Notes: generated from the sequence alone by a model not told the origin. Shown: positions 18,963-29,158, counted from the first letter of the stretch. The stretch: DNA of 64,000 nucleotides from Alphaproteobacteria bacterium (GCA_024244705.1 JAAEOK010000032.1:1-64000), one strand, 5' to 3'. Translations and numbers: made by a program.

Positions 18963-19657
18963 GGCGTTTCTACAAGACCGCCACCGTGGCCGAAGACGAC
19001 GGTGTGTTCGCCGTCGCACTCGACGGCCGAACGATCCAAAGCCCGGCTCGAAACCGATTTGTTGTTCCCAGTCGCGCCCTCGCCGAAGCGATCGCCGACG
19101 AATGGCGCTGTCAAGACGAGGAAATCGACTTCTATCTCATGCCGCTGATGCGGTTGGCGGGCATCGCGATCGATGACGTATCACCCCGACTGGATTCGGC
19201 GATCGACGATATTATCGATTATGGCCATACCGACCTGACCTGCTATCGCGCCGATAGCCCGGCGGACCTGGTCGATCGGCAGCACCATCAGTGGCAGCCC
19301 TTGTTGGATTGGATCGGCCAGAACCATGGTGTCCGTTTCCTGCCGACCACCGGCGTGACCCCTGTGCCGCAACCCGAGCAATCGCTGGCCGCGTTGCGCA
19401 AAGCCATAGCCACGACCGATCCGTTCATCGTTGCCGGGTTGAACGCGGCCACCAAAGCCTGCGGCTCCGTTGTCATCGCGCTGGCGCTGCGTGACCGCAG
19501 AATTGATGCGGAAACCGCCTGGGAAGCCGCGCAACTCGACGAAAATTTTCAGATCGAGAAATGGGGCGTTGACGACGAGGCCGCGGAGCGCCGGGCGAGC
19601 ATTCGGGCCGACCTTGGCACCGCCGCGCGATTTCTCGAGCTCTGTACCAGCGGCTAA
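18959..19657 (+). CDS. ATP12-family F1-ATPase assembly chaperone
   Basis: ATP12 (232 aa) binds the F1 alpha subunit during ATP synthase assembly in mitochondria and alphaproteobacteria. The sequence has RRFYKTATV, the central VALDGRTIQSPARNRFVVPS and the aspartate-rich DLTCYRADSPADLVDRQ, followed by LNAATKACGSVVIALAL. The TTG start at 18959 overlaps the HAD gene by 4 bp. This family is a good marker for an alphaproteobacterial host. Confidence 0.92.
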   Translation: MRRFYKTATVAEDDGVFAVALDGRTIQSPARNRFVVPSRALAEAIADEWRCQDEEIDFYLMPLMRLAGIAIDDVSPRLDSAIDDIIDYGHTDLTCYRADSPADLVDRQHHQWQPLLDWIGQNHGVRFLPTTGVTPVPQPEQSLAALRKAIATTDPFIVAGLNAATKACGSVVIALALRDRRIDAETAWEAAQLDENFQIEKWGVDDEAAERRASIRADLGTAARFLELCTSG

Positions 19658-19710
19658 CGGAATTTGCCGCTACGCGCCTTTCGCTCTAACAAGGTGCGGC
19701 GGTGTGGGCT

Positions 19711-19716
19711 TATAAT
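19711..19716 (+). promoter_or_regulatory. Candidate -10 element upstream of pccB
   Basis: A perfect TATAAT stands 33 bp before the pccB start and after the ATP12 stop. No convincing -35 is present 16–18 bp upstream (AACAAG region), so an activator or extended element may be needed. Confidence 0.4.
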
Positions 19717-19748
19717 CGACGGTAGCAACCGCTAGCCGGGGGAGAGAT

Positions 19749-21281
19749 ATGCAGGAAATCATCCATCAGTTGGAAGTAATGAGGAAGGGCGCCCGTGCCG
19801 GTGGTGGCGAGAAACGCATCGCCGCTCAGCATGGCAAGGGCAGGTTGACCGCGCGGGAGCGCATCGAACTGCTCTTGGATTTTGATAGCTTCGAGGAATA
19901 CGACATGTTCGTGACGCACCGCTGTACCGATTTCGGCATGGCGGATCAGACGGTGCCCGGTGACGGTGTGGTTACCGGTTGGGGCACCATAAACGGGCGC
20001 ATGGTGTTCGTATTCAGCCAGGATTTTACCGTCTTCGGCGGGTCGCTTTCGGAGACCCACGCCGAGAAGATTTGCAAGATCATGGACCAGGCGATGAAGG
20101 TGGGGGCCCCGGTTATCGGCATCAACGATTCGGGCGGTGCCCGTATTCAAGAGGGGGTTGCATCCCTGGCCGGTTATGCGGAGGTATTTCAGCGGAACGT
20201 GCTCGCCTCAGGCGTCGTGCCGCAGATTTCGCTGATCATGGGGCCATGCGCGGGCGGGGCCGTATACTCGCCGGCGATGACGGACTTCATCTTCATGGTC
20301 AAGGATTCGTCCTACATGTTCGTGACCGGGCCCGACGTCGTAAAAACCGTGACCCACGAAAATGTGACGCATGAAGAACTTGGCGGTGCGATAACCCATA
20401 CCTCCAAATCGGGTGTCGCCGATCTGGCCTTGGAAAACGACATCGAGGCGTTATTGGAGCTGCGCCGATTCATGGACTTCCTTCCCGCATCGAATCGCGA
20501 AGCCCCGCCCGAACGGATGTGCGATGACCCGATTGATCGCGCGGAAATCTCGCTCGATACCCTTATTCCTCCCGACCCGAACAAGCCATACGACATGAAG
20601 GAGTTGATCGAAAAGGTCGTCGATGAGGACGACTTCTTCGAAACCCAGCCGAACTATGCCAAGAACATCGTTACCGGATTCGGCCGCATTGAAGGCTCGA
20701 CGGTTGGTGTCGTGGCCAATCAGCCGATGGTCCTAGCGGGATGTCTTGACATAGCCTCTGCGATCAAAGGAGCGCGGTTCGTCAGGTTTTGCGATTGTTT
20801 CAATATTCCCATCTTGACCTTCGTCGATGTGCCGGGATTTCTGCCCGGGACCGCGCAAGAGTTCGGCGGGATCATCAAGCATGGCGCCAAACTCCTCTTC
20901 GCCTACGCCGAGGCGACCGTTCCCAAGGTCACCGTGATTACCCGCAAGGCCTATGGCGGTGCTTATGACGTCATGAGTTCCAAGCATTTGCGAGGCGACG
21001 TTAACTATGCATGGCCGAGTGCGGAGATCGCGGTGATGGGCCCGAAAGGCGCGGTCGAAATCATTTTTCGTGCCGATATCGGAGAAGACTCCAAGATCGC
21101 GGAACGGACCGAGGAATATCGGCGCAAATTCGCCAATCCCTTCGTGGCCGGTTCTCGCGGCTTCATTGACGACGTCATAATGCCGCGCAATACGCGGCGA
21201 CGGGTTGCCAATGCATTGGCGATGCTGCGGGACAAGCAGCTCGAAAATCCGTGGAAAAAGCATAGCAACCTTCCGCTCTAG
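19749..21281 (+). CDS. pccB: Propionyl-CoA carboxylase beta subunit
   Basis: The carboxyltransferase subunit (510 aa) moves CO2 from biotin to propionyl-CoA, giving methylmalonyl-CoA. Signatures include [15 protein letters not shown], the oxyanion-type [15 protein letters not shown] and the carboxybiotin-site [15 protein letters not shown] with [11 protein letters not shown]. It ends in EHRK-like WKKHSNLPL, typical of PccB. It is preceded by GGGGGAGAG. Partner gene pccA is 420 bp downstream. Confidence 0.95.
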   Translation: MQEIIHQLEVMRKGARAGGGEKRIAAQHGKGRLTARERIELLLDFDSFEEYDMFVTHRCTDFGMADQTVPGDGVVTGWGTINGRMVFVFSQDFTVFGGSLSETHAEKICKIMDQAMKVGAPVIGINDSGGARIQEGVASLAGYAEVFQRNVLASGVVPQISLIMGPCAGGAVYSPAMTDFIFMVKDSSYMFVTGPDVVKTVTHENVTHEELGGAITHTSKSGVADLALENDIEALLELRRFMDFLPASNREAPPERMCDDPIDRAEISLDTLIPPDPNKPYDMKELIEKVVDEDDFFETQPNYAKNIVTGFGRIEGSTVGVVANQPMVLAGCLDIASAIKGARFVRFCDCFNIPILTFVDVPGFLPGTAQEFGGIIKHGAKLLFAYAEATVPKVTVITRKAYGGAYDVMSSKHLRGDVNYAWPSAEIAVMGPKGAVEIIFRADIGEDSKIAERTEEYRRKFANPFVAGSRGFIDDVIMPRNTRRRVANALAMLRDKQLENPWKKHSNLPL

Positions 21282-21299
21282 AAAGGATCGATCAAGAGC

Positions 21300-21491
21300 A
21301 TGGCAAACCGGAGAATCCGAGGTTTCCGGGTGCATCTCCTCATATATGGAGTCATTGCCGTGTTTGCGGTCCTGATCAATCTGGTCCTTGATGGTACGTT
21401 GTCATGGGCACTATTCGTGATTGTTGCGTGGGGGGCACCGCTTGCCGTCCATTGTGCCTATGCGATGAACCTTTTCGGCGGCTCGGAATAG
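21300..21491 (+). CDS. Small two-helix membrane protein (2TM domain)
   Basis: A 63-aa protein with a short basic N-terminus (MANRRIRGFRVHLLIYG) and two hydrophobic helices, about 11–29 and 34–55, resembling the 2TM domain family of unknown function. A GAAAGGATCG ribosome site precedes ATG 21300. It lies 18 bp after pccB in the same operon; whether it has any link to the carboxylase is unknown. Confidence 0.75.
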   Translation: MANRRIRGFRVHLLIYGVIAVFAVLINLVLDGTLSWALFVIVAWGAPLAVHCAYAMNLFGGSE

Positions 21492-21703
21492 CCTGGACAC
21501 GATGTGACCCTATCGCTCGGATCACGCGGTACACGCTGATTGCGGACTCAAGAATCCGCCGTTCGTCTTAGGTCGTCAACGCCGCCCCTGGCGGGTTGTT
21601 AAGGTTAGGCAGTGGACGGCCCAAAACCGGTCTGATAAACGAGTGGGCGGGGAAGGCAAACTTTTGGGACAACGGCATCCAGTGGCGGAAGGGGATCGGT
21701 TGC
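21492..21703 (+). other. Intergenic spacer between the 2TM gene and pccA
   Basis: A 212-bp stretch without a coding call. A short hairpin (CCGCC, loop CCT, GGCGG) around 21584–21598 followed by GTTGTT could act as a weak terminator or pause site. No strong promoter is seen. The open frame of pccA extends into this area but has no biotin carboxylase similarity before 21704. Confidence 0.4.
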
Positions 21704-23689
21704 ATGTTTTCAAAAATCTTGATCGCCAACCGCGGTGAAATCGCGTGCCGGGTCATGGTTACGGCGCGGCGGCTGGGAATTGCGACCGTGGCCGTTTACT
21801 CGGAGGCCGATCGCGACGCGTTGCACGTGCAGATGGCCGATGAAGCCGTATTGATCGGGCCGGCTCCGTCAGCCGAAAGCTATCTCGTTATCGATCGTAT
21901 CGTCCAAGCCGCACGGGATACGGGCGCAGAAGCGATCCATCCGGGATACGGTTTTCTATCTGAAAACCAAGAATTTGCCAGAGCTCTCGAGGGTGCCGGA
22001 ATTGTCTTCATCGGTCCCAATGTCGGTGCGATCGCCGCGATGGGCGACAAGATCGAATCGAAGAAGCTAGCCCTGGACGCGAACATCAATACGGTCCCGG
22101 GTCACGCCGGTTTGATCGAAGACGCGGATGCCGCAATCGAAGTCGCACGCGACATCGGGTATCCGGTAATGATCAAGGCTTCCGCTGGGGGCGGGGGTAA
22201 AGGCATGCGAGTCGCATACACAGACGACCAGGCCCGCGACGGCTTTCGTTCGGCCCAGAGCGAGGCTAAGTCAAGCTTTGCGGACGACCGCATATTCGTC
22301 GAAAAATTCATCGAAGAACCGCGTCATATTGAGATTCAGATACTCGCCGACACCCACGGCAACGTCATTTATCTCGGTGAGCGTGAGTGTTCCATTCAAA
22401 GACGCCATCAAAAAGTCATCGAGGAGGCGCCGTCGCCATTCTTGGACTCGGCGACCCGCGAAGCTATGGGTGCGCAGGCCGTCGCTCTGGCGCGCGCCGT
22501 CGACTATCAGTCCGCCGGCACGGTGGAATTTATCGTCGATCGCGATCGCAACTTCTACTTTTTGGAAATGAATACGCGGCTGCAGGTGGAGCATCCTGTA
22601 ACCGAATTCATCACCGGACTCGATCTCGTCGAGCAAATGATACGGGTCGCCGCGGGCGAAAAGCTGGAGTTGCAGCAGAATGAGGTGACCTATTCGGGAT
22701 GGGCCGTCGAGACCCGCGTATACGCTGAAGATCCGCTGCGAAATTTCCTGCCTTCCATTGGGCGCCTAACTCATTATCGGGAGCCAGCCGGCGAGGACGG
22801 CGTACGGGTCGACACCGGGGTCTTTGAAGGTGGTGAGATCAGCATGTACTACGATCCGATGATCGCCAAGGTCATTACCCACGGGGTGGATCGTGAGCAG
22901 GCTATCGAACGGATGCGGGGTGCCTTGGATGCGTTTTATATCCGTGGCGTGTCGCACAATATTCCGTTCTTGAGCGCACTCATGGCCCACCCGCGATTCG
23001 TCCAGGGCGACTTGTCGACCAACTTCATCGCAGACGAATTTCCCGATGGGTTTGCCGCGGTCGAATTGAGCGAGGAGGATCTGCAGCGTTTCATCGCCGT
23101 ATTGGCCGCGTTGCATCGCATGGAGACCGAACGCGCGACCCACCTGGGCGGGCAGCTCGATGGCCGGGAAGTTCGAGTCGCGGAAGATTGGGTCGTCATT
23201 GCTTTGGGTCGGCAATTTCCGGTCCGAACACATCGAAATGGCGACGCTATCAATGTCGAAATTGCCGGAACACAATATGCTGTCGATGGAATCTGGCGAC
23301 CTGGCCTGCGGCTCTTTCGGGGGCTCCTGAATTCGCACGAAGTTTGCTTCCAAGTCGACAAGGTCGGGCTTGGCCACCGACTGACGGGGAACGGCGCGTC
23401 GCTAGAGGCCCGGGTCGTCACCCCGCGTGTCGCCGAGCTTTCCCAATTCATGCCTGTGAAAGAAGCGGCAGACCTATCGAACTATCTACTATCGCCGATG
23501 CCTGGCCTGCTCATATCCGTCGCCGTGGAAGTGGGTCAGGATGTCAAAGCCGGCGAGGAGCTGGCCATCGTCGAGGCGATGAAGATGGAGAACGTGCTGC
23601 GCGCCGAGCGCGATGGCGTGGTCAAGGAACTCCATGCCACGCCGGGAGAAAGCCTGGCTGTCGATCAAGCGATCGTCGAGTTCGAATGA
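21704..23689 (+). CDS. pccA: Propionyl-CoA carboxylase alpha subunit (biotin carboxylase + BCCP)
   Basis: The alpha subunit (661 aa) carboxylates its own biotin using ATP and bicarbonate. MFSKILIANRGEIACRV opens the biotin carboxylase domain; ATP-grasp residues lie in KASAGGGGKGMR, with RRHQKVIEEAPSP and MNTRLQVEHPVTE. A PCC-type middle domain follows, and the biotinylated lysine is Lys627 in EAMKMEN. Its stop overlaps the acylphosphatase start by 4 bp. Confidence 0.95.
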   Translation: MFSKILIANRGEIACRVMVTARRLGIATVAVYSEADRDALHVQMADEAVLIGPAPSAESYLVIDRIVQAARDTGAEAIHPGYGFLSENQEFARALEGAGIVFIGPNVGAIAAMGDKIESKKLALDANINTVPGHAGLIEDADAAIEVARDIGYPVMIKASAGGGGKGMRVAYTDDQARDGFRSAQSEAKSSFADDRIFVEKFIEEPRHIEIQILADTHGNVIYLGERECSIQRRHQKVIEEAPSPFLDSATREAMGAQAVALARAVDYQSAGTVEFIVDRDRNFYFLEMNTRLQVEHPVTEFITGLDLVEQMIRVAAGEKLELQQNEVTYSGWAVETRVYAEDPLRNFLPSIGRLTHYREPAGEDGVRVDTGVFEGGEISMYYDPMIAKVITHGVDREQAIERMRGALDAFYIRGVSHNIPFLSALMAHPRFVQGDLSTNFIADEFPDGFAAVELSEEDLQRFIAVLAALHRMETERATHLGGQLDGREVRVAEDWVVIALGRQFPVRTHRNGDAINVEIAGTQYAVDGIWRPGLRLFRGLLNSHEVCFQVDKVGLGHRLTGNGASLEARVVTPRVAELSQFMPVKEAADLSNYLLSPMPGLLISVAVEVGQDVKAGEELAIVEAMKMENVLRAERDGVVKELHATPGESLAVDQAIVEFE

Positions 23690-23967
23690 ATGCAGTGCCG
23701 GCGAAGTCCGTCCGTGTTCTTATCCGCGGACGTGTCCAAGGAGTATGGTTTCGCGGCTGGACGGTGGAGCAGGCGCGGTCGAGGGGGCTCTTCGGCTGGG
23801 TTCGAAATCTGCCCGACGGGACGGTCGAAGCTCTGTTTTCCGGCCCGGTACCGCAGGTTGATGACATGACTAGGGCCTGTCACCAGGGTCCGCGATTTGC
23901 TCGAGTCGATTCGGTTGGCGTCGAGTCGGCAAAGGCGCCGGTCGAAGAAGATTTCCATGAAATATGA
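23686..23967 (+). CDS. Acylphosphatase
   Basis: A 93-aa acylphosphatase, which hydrolyses carboxyl-phosphate mixed anhydrides. The phosphate-binding loop IRGRVQGVWFRGWT and the later GWVRNLPDGTVEALFSG contain the family's key arginine and asparagine. ATG 23686 overlaps the pccA stop. It may salvage carboxyphosphate-type by-products of the biotin carboxylase, but that link is inference. It ends 5 bp from the convergent lipB stop. Confidence 0.92.
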   Translation: MNAVPAKSVRVLIRGRVQGVWFRGWTVEQARSRGLFGWVRNLPDGTVEALFSGPVPQVDDMTRACHQGPRFARVDSVGVESAKAPVEEDFHEI

Positions 23968-23972
23968 AGCCA

Positions 23973-24665
23973 CTAGCGACCGGGCGCCGATACCGCTCGC
24001 CGGGTTGGTTGAATTTCGTCCGGCCCAATTTCACCAAAGACCGAGTGGTAGGTCGAAATCAATGCCACATCCAGATCCGCCATGGTCACCGGAAGTCCGA
24101 GGTCGATGAGCGAGGTGACGCCATACCTCTCGGTATCGATCCCGCACGGGACGATACCTCCGAAATGACTGAGATCGGGCTCAACATTGATCGCAATACC
24201 GTGGAAGGTGACCCATCGACGGATACGAACGCCGATCGCCGCGATCTTATCCTCGCGCCCGCCGCCACGTGAAATCCAGATGCCGACACGGCCCTCTCGC
24301 CGCTCTCCCCGCAGGTTAAACTTGTCCAGCGTTCGAATGATCCATTCTTCAAGGTCGTAGACGAAACAGCGAACGTCATTGTCGCGGCGGGTCAGGTCGA
24401 GCATCACATAGACGACCCGTTGCCCGGGGCCGTGATAGGTGTACTGCCCACCGCGTCCGGTGCGATAGACCGGAAAACGATCGGGATCCAAGAGGTCGGT
24501 ATCTCGTGCGCTTGTGCCCGCGGTATAGAGCGGGGGGTGTTCGACAAGCCAGATCAACTCCGATTCCTGGTGCGCCCGGATTCCTGCGACGCGCCGCTCC
24601 ATTGCCGCGATGGCGGCCTCGTAGTCGACCAAGCCGTCGCTAGTCTGCCATTCGATGTCGGCCAT
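23973..24665 (-). CDS. lipB: Octanoyltransferase LipB
   Basis: LipB (230 aa) transfers octanoyl from acyl carrier protein to lipoyl domains, the first step of lipoate synthesis. The catalytic cysteine is Cys174 in GIVPCGI and the partner lysine is Lys140 in [10 protein letters not shown], with [12 protein letters not shown] and [10 protein letters not shown] also conserved. It supports 2-oxoacid dehydrogenases, including the branched-chain type missing here. Transcribed away from the tRNA-Leu gene. Confidence 0.95.
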   Translation of the reverse strand: MADIEWQTSDGLVDYEAAIAAMERRVAGIRAHQESELIWLVEHPPLYTAGTSARDTDLLDPDRFPVYRTGRGGQYTYHGPGQRVVYVMLDLTRRDNDVRCFVYDLEEWIIRTLDKFNLRGERREGRVGIWISRGGGREDKIAAIGVRIRRWVTFHGIAINVEPDLSHFGGIVPCGIDTERYGVTSLIDLGLPVTMADLDVALISTYHSVFGEIGPDEIQPTRRAVSAPGR

Positions 24666-24703
24666 GCCGCAACCCTAGCGTTTCGGCCATACGCCGTGAA
24701 CCC

Positions 24704-24732
24704 TTGATAACATTGCACTGATTTGCTATCTC
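24704..24732 (+). promoter_or_regulatory. Promoter of tRNA-Leu
   Basis: TTGATA at 24704–24709, a 17-bp spacer and TATCTC at 24727–24732 put the expected start near 24739, 8 bp before the tRNA. The segment between the -10 and the gene is C/G-rich (CCCCCCGGG), a discriminator type often found at stringently controlled stable-RNA promoters. It lies in the lipB upstream region on the opposite strand. Confidence 0.6.
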
Positions 24733-24746
24733 CCCCCGGGAATTCA

Positions 24747-24834
24747 GCGGTCGTGGCGGAATTGGTAGACGCGCAGCGTTGAGGTCGCTGTGGGGTAATA
24801 CCCCGTGGAAGTTCGAGTCTTCTCGACCGCACCA
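24747..24834 (+). tRNA. tRNA-Leu, anticodon GAG
   Basis: An 88-nt class II tRNA with encoded CCA. The acceptor stem pairs GCGGTCG (24747–24753) with CGACCGC (24824–24830), followed by discriminator A and CCA. The anticodon stem CAGCG/CGCTG encloses loop TTGAGGT, giving anticodon GAG at 24781–24783 (reads CUC/CUU). The T arm contains GTTCGAGTC, and the long variable arm (TGGGG…CCCCG) is typical of leucine tRNA. Confidence 0.97.
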
Positions 24835-24843
24835 TTGGTTCAC

Positions 24844-24876
24844 GGCCCGTCGCGGACGCGGCGGGCCTTTGTTGTC
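24844..24876 (+). terminator. Terminator after tRNA-Leu
   Basis: A 10-bp GC-rich stem (24844–24853 with 24858–24867, one T·G pair) with a GGAC loop is followed by TTTGTTGT. It begins 9 bp after the tRNA 3' end and separates it from maeB. Confidence 0.8.
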
Positions 24877-24931
24877 TCCCGCAATGGGCCCGCGTATCCT
24901 GCGGATTCAAATGAACCCACAGGGGGCACCC

Positions 24932-27229
24932 ATGGCCGACGAACTCCGCGAAAGTGCTTTGCAATACCATCGGGCTGCACCCGCTGGAAAGCTTGCAATC
25001 CAGGCGACCAAGCCGCTGGCCAATCAGCGCGATTTGGCACTTGCATACTCGCCTGGCGTCGCCGCGGCCTGCGATGCTATTGCGGAGGATCCAAGTGAAG
25101 CGGCGACGTTAACGGCACGCGGCAATCTGGTCGCAGTGATTTCGAATGGCACGGCGGTGCTCGGCCTTGGCGCAATTGGAGCCCTAGCGGCCAAGCCGGT
25201 GATGGAGGGAAAGGCGGTCCTATTCAAGAAATTCGCCGGCATCGATGTCTTCGATATCGAGGTCGATGAACGCGACCCCGACAAGCTCGTTGACATAATC
25301 GCCAGCCTCGAACCGACCTTTGGTGGAATTAACCTCGAGGATATCAAGGCGCCGGAATGTTTCGAGGTCGAGGGACGACTCAAGGAACGCTGTGGAATTC
25401 CGGTGTTTCACGATGATCAGCATGGTACGGCGATCATCGTCAATGCGGCGATCTTGAATGCGCTTCGCCTGGTCAAGAAGCCCATCGAATCGATCAAATT
25501 GGTCGTCTCGGGAGCCGGTGCCGCGGCGCTTGCCTGCCTCGATCTCCTGCGGCTCCAAGGCGTGAAGCTTGAAAACATATGGGTAAGCGACGTCGAAGGC
25601 GTGGTCTACAAGGGCCGCAAAGTTCTGATGGACCCGCGTAAATCTCAATACGCCCAGAAAACCGATGCCCGCACGCTCGACGACATCATCGATGGCGCCG
25701 ATATATTCCTCGGACTTTCCGCCCCGAACGTCCTGAAACCGGACCAGGCCAAGCGCATGGCCAAAAGGCCTATCATCCTCGCGCTGGCCAATCCGGTGCC
25801 GGAAATTCTCCCGGAGGAGGTTGCCAAGGTTCGCAAGGACGCGATCATGGCCACCGGACGGTCGGACTATCCGAACCAGGTCAACAACGTGCTTTGCTTT
25901 CCCTACATCTTTCGCGGTGCGCTGGATGTCGGTGCAACGACGATCAATGAAGAAATGAAACTCGCCTGCGTTCGCGCCTTGGCCGATCTCGCTCTCGCCG
26001 AGCCATCGGATGTCGCCGCCCGCGCCTATGGTGGTCAGAGCTTGATGTTCGGTCCCGATTACCTGATCCCGCGGCCTTTCGATCCCCGGCTCATCGTCAA
26101 TATCGCCCCGGCGGTCGCGAAAGCGGCCATGGAAACCGGCGTCGCGACCCGCCCGATCGAGGATTTCGACGCCTACGAAGAGCGCCTCAACCAGTTCGTA
26201 TTCCGCTCCGGGCTTGTCATGAAACCGGTTTTCGAGCTCGCCAAGACCGATCCCAAGCGGATCGCCTTCGCCGAGGGCGAGGAGGACCGCGTGCTTCACG
26301 CGGTGCAGGTCCTGATCGACGAGGGACTAGCCAAGCCGATCCTGATCGGACGACGGTCGGTGGTCAAAAGCCGTATCAAGAAATTGGGGTTGCGTTTTCG
26401 TCTCGATCGCGACGTCGGTCTCTGCGACCCCGAGGACGATCCGAGGTATGCCGATTATTCGCAGCTCTATCACGGCATCATGTCACGCAAGGGCGTTTCT
26501 CCCGATTTCGCGCGCACCGTGGTGCGCACCGATACAACGGTAATCGCGGCCCTTATGGTCAGGCGCGGTGAGGCCGATGGGTTCTTGTGCGGCACCATTG
26601 GACGTTACCGGGACCACCTCGACGACGTCCTTGATGTCATCGGGAAAGCTCCGGGAATTCGCGATTTATCGGCCCTGTCGCTGATCATCTTGCCGCAGGG
26701 CACCTATTTCATTTGCGACACCTATGTCACCCCCGATCCGTCGGCGGAGGAACTCGCCGAAATGGCGATATTATCGGCTCGGCATATGGAGCGTTTCGGT
26801 ATCGTGCCAAAAATCGCCCTCGTATCGCACTCGAATTTTGGCAGCCGCGATACGCAATCGGCTCGCAAAGTCCGCGAGGCCGCGCAGATCCTCACCGAGC
26901 GGGCGCCCGATCTTGAGGCCGACGGTGAAATGCACGCGGACGCGGCCTTGAACGAAGAGATTCGCAACCGCATTTTCCCCGATTCGCAATTGAAGGGTCA
27001 GGCCAATCTCTTGGTCATGCCCGACCTGGACGCGGCCAATATCGCCTTGAACATGCTCAAGACGATCGGTGACGCTCTATCGGTTGGACCAATTCTATTG
27101 GGAACGGACATGACCGCGCACATCTTGACGCCGTCGGTGACCGTGCGTGGAATTGTCAACATGGGCGCGATGACCGTAGTCGACGCGCAGAGCCGGACCA
27201 GGGCCGACAACGACAGGGATGCCTCGTGA
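24932..27229 (+). CDS. maeB: NADP-type malic enzyme with phosphotransacetylase-like domain
   Basis: MaeB (765 aa) oxidatively decarboxylates malate to pyruvate. The N-terminal malic domain contains [12 protein letters not shown] and [15 protein letters not shown], then a Rossmann domain with [12 protein letters not shown]. From about residue 430 a phosphotransacetylase-like domain follows, probably regulatory (acetyl-CoA sensing in family members). ATG 24932 has AGGGGG in front; an in-frame ATG 24911 is possible. It could turn C4 acids from the PCC pathway into pyruvate. Confidence 0.94.
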   Translation: MADELRESALQYHRAAPAGKLAIQATKPLANQRDLALAYSPGVAAACDAIAEDPSEAATLTARGNLVAVISNGTAVLGLGAIGALAAKPVMEGKAVLFKKFAGIDVFDIEVDERDPDKLVDIIASLEPTFGGINLEDIKAPECFEVEGRLKERCGIPVFHDDQHGTAIIVNAAILNALRLVKKPIESIKLVVSGAGAAALACLDLLRLQGVKLENIWVSDVEGVVYKGRKVLMDPRKSQYAQKTDARTLDDIIDGADIFLGLSAPNVLKPDQAKRMAKRPIILALANPVPEILPEEVAKVRKDAIMATGRSDYPNQVNNVLCFPYIFRGALDVGATTINEEMKLACVRALADLALAEPSDVAARAYGGQSLMFGPDYLIPRPFDPRLIVNIAPAVAKAAMETGVATRPIEDFDAYEERLNQFVFRSGLVMKPVFELAKTDPKRIAFAEGEEDRVLHAVQVLIDEGLAKPILIGRRSVVKSRIKKLGLRFRLDRDVGLCDPEDDPRYADYSQLYHGIMSRKGVSPDFARTVVRTDTTVIAALMVRRGEADGFLCGTIGRYRDHLDDVLDVIGKAPGIRDLSALSLIILPQGTYFICDTYVTPDPSAEELAEMAILSARHMERFGIVPKIALVSHSNFGSRDTQSARKVREAAQILTERAPDLEADGEMHADAALNEEIRNRIFPDSQLKGQANLLVMPDLDAANIALNMLKTIGDALSVGPILLGTDMTAHILTPSVTVRGIVNMGAMTVVDAQSRTRADNDRDAS

Positions 27230-28620
27230 CCGAGGAAGCGGCCGAAATTCAGGACGCCGACGACGGGCCGGACGTCGACTACGACCTGACACAGGAATTC
27301 ATCGACGAGGTGTCGGCCGCGATCGAGGCGAACGATGGCGGCCGCTTGCGGGAACTCGTTGCGCCACTGCACTACAGTCAGACGGGCGACCTCGTTCAGG
27401 AACTCGATACCGAGAGTCGCCGCAGGCTGATCGAAATTGCCGGCGATGTCCTCGATCCGGAATTTCTGACCGAACTCGATGAAGACACTCGTGAACAAGC
27501 CATCGAGGCGTTGGGCAAGGAAGAGTTCGCCAAGGCCCTGACCGCGCTCGATTCGGACGACGCCGTCGACCTGATCGAAGATCTCGACGAACACGAACAG
27601 CGCGAAGTCCTCGATGCCATTCCCGCCGAGGAACGGGCTTACGTCGAGGACAACCTGCGCTATCCGGAGGACAGCGCCGGCCGCATGATGCAGCGGGAGG
27701 TCGTGGCGATTCCGTCTTATTGGACGGTCGGCGAGACCATCGATTACATGCGCGAGACCGACGACCTGCCGAATGATTTCTACGATATCTTCCTGGTCGA
27801 CAAGGACGAGCAGCCGGTCGGCACATTGCCGCTGAACAGGGTCCTGCGGACGAAACGGTCGGTGATTGTCAGTGAGATCATGGAAACCGAATATTTGCGA
27901 CCCATTCCGGCGGAACTCGATCAGGAAGAGGTTGCCTACCTGTTTCGGCAGTTGGACTTGATCTCGGCACCGGTCGTCGACACGACCGGTCGCCTCGTGG
28001 GAACGATTACGATCGACGACATTGTCGACGTTATCGATGAGGAAGCGGAAGAAGATATCCTGCGTTTGGGCGGTGTGACGGGGATCGATCTGTACCGTGC
28101 CGTTCTCGACACCACGCGGGCACGGTTTTCTTGGCTCTTCGTCAACTTGCTCACGGCCATCTTGGCGTCCGTCGTCATTGCCTTTTTCGAAGGCACCATC
28201 GAGCAGATCGTTGCGCTGGCGGTGCTCATGCCGATCGTCGCGTCGATGGGGGGCAATGCCGGGACCCAGACTCTGACGGTCGCCGTGCGGGCGCTGGCGA
28301 TGCGGGAGCTGACCCCGCTCAATCAACTCGGCTTCATCGGCAAGGAGTTTGTGGTCGGCATGATCAATGGCGTTTTGTTCGCCGTGCTGATCGCTGTCGT
28401 CGCCGGGCTCTGGTTCGACAGCGTCGCGCTGGGACTGGTGATCGCGCTTGCCATGATCATCAATTTGATCGTTGCCGGGGTCGCCGGAACCATGGTTCCC
28501 CTTGCTTTGGGGCGGGTCGGCATCGATCCGGCGATTGCGTCCGGTGTATTCGTAACGACGGTTACCGATGTCGTGGGGTTTCTGGCCTTTCTTGGACTGG
28601 CCGCGCTGATCCTTCTCTAG
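27226..28620 (+). CDS. mgtE: Magnesium transporter MgtE
   Basis: MgtE (464 aa) is a homodimeric Mg2+ channel gated by cytosolic Mg2+. The acidic N domain (about 20–150) is followed by two CBS domains, with SAGRMMQREVVAIP and SAPVVDTTGRLVGTITIDDI, and five C-terminal membrane helices. The pore region has PIVASMGGNAGTQTLTV and TVTDVVGFLAFLGLA. The GTG start overlaps the maeB stop by 4 bp. Confidence 0.95.
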   Translation: MTEEAAEIQDADDGPDVDYDLTQEFIDEVSAAIEANDGGRLRELVAPLHYSQTGDLVQELDTESRRRLIEIAGDVLDPEFLTELDEDTREQAIEALGKEEFAKALTALDSDDAVDLIEDLDEHEQREVLDAIPAEERAYVEDNLRYPEDSAGRMMQREVVAIPSYWTVGETIDYMRETDDLPNDFYDIFLVDKDEQPVGTLPLNRVLRTKRSVIVSEIMETEYLRPIPAELDQEEVAYLFRQLDLISAPVVDTTGRLVGTITIDDIVDVIDEEAEEDILRLGGVTGIDLYRAVLDTTRARFSWLFVNLLTAILASVVIAFFEGTIEQIVALAVLMPIVASMGGNAGTQTLTVAVRALAMRELTPLNQLGFIGKEFVVGMINGVLFAVLIAVVAGLWFDSVALGLVIALAMIINLIVAGVAGTMVPLALGRVGIDPAIASGVFVTTVTDVVGFLAFLGLAALILL

Positions 28621-28702
28621 ATCGCGACGATCGCGGTGGTCGCCGTGCGTACCGTGGGTCCGGAGGTGTTTGCTCGGCCGCCCAACACAATCAAAGTTAT
28701 CG

Positions 28703-28718
28703 TTTACGTTTACGTAAA
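28703..28718 (+). promoter_or_regulatory. Candidate LiuR-type operator upstream of merR
   Basis: The stretch TTTACGTTTACGTAAA contains the 10-bp palindrome TTTACGTAAA at 28709–28718. The same core lies at the centre of the 44-bp palindrome after the regulator gene. It ends 42 bp before the regulator start, a good place for autoregulation. No clear -35/-10 pair can be set with confidence. Confidence 0.6.
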
Positions 28719-28760
28719 GGGCAAATACAGTGCCGTCCGTCGACGCAAGATCAAGACGCC

Positions 28761-29147
28761 ATGACAGAGACCTTCTCCATCACCGATCTGGCCAAAGAGT
28801 TCGATATTACGACTCGGACGATTCGATTCTACGAGGACGAGGGTTTGTTGGCCCCCGAACGGCGGGGCCAGGCCCGGGTTTACAAGGCGCGTGACCGCGT
28901 CCGATTGAAGCTTATTCTGCGCGGCAAGCGCCTCGGGTTCTCGCTGAAAGAGATCGCCGAGATCATCGATTTGTACGATTCCGAGCCGGGGGAGGTCGGT
29001 CAGCTTCGCCACTTCCTGGAAAAGATTGCCGAGCGACGCGCAGTGTTGATGCGGCAGCGCGAGGATATCGATGTGATCTTGACCGAACTCGACGCCGTGG
29101 AGGCGCAATGTATGGCGCGCCTCGTGACCAAGGGCGGCGCGACTTAG
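28761..29147 (+). CDS. MerR-family regulator, LiuR-like
   Basis: A 128-aa MerR-family activator/repressor. The winged helix-turn-helix is at about 5–70 (FSITDLAKEFDITTRTIRFYE, then AEIIDLY), followed by a coiled coil and a short C-terminus MARLVTKGG without a metal-binding cysteine cluster. LiuR proteins of this type control leucine/isovalerate genes in proteobacteria, and IVD, MCC and HMG-CoA lyase follow here. The effector is not shown by sequence. Operator-like palindromes sit on both sides. Confidence 0.85.
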   Translation: MTETFSITDLAKEFDITTRTIRFYEDEGLLAPERRGQARVYKARDRVRLKLILRGKRLGFSLKEIAEIIDLYDSEPGEVGQLRHFLEKIAERRAVLMRQREDIDVILTELDAVEAQCMARLVTKGGAT

Positions 29148-29158
29148 GGCCAATTCTT

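Noticed and set aside
26998-28326. Minus-strand open frame of 442 codons over maeB/mgtE
   Set aside because: Its sequence is a complement shadow of the acidic MgtE N-terminus, with no family similarity and no ribosome site.
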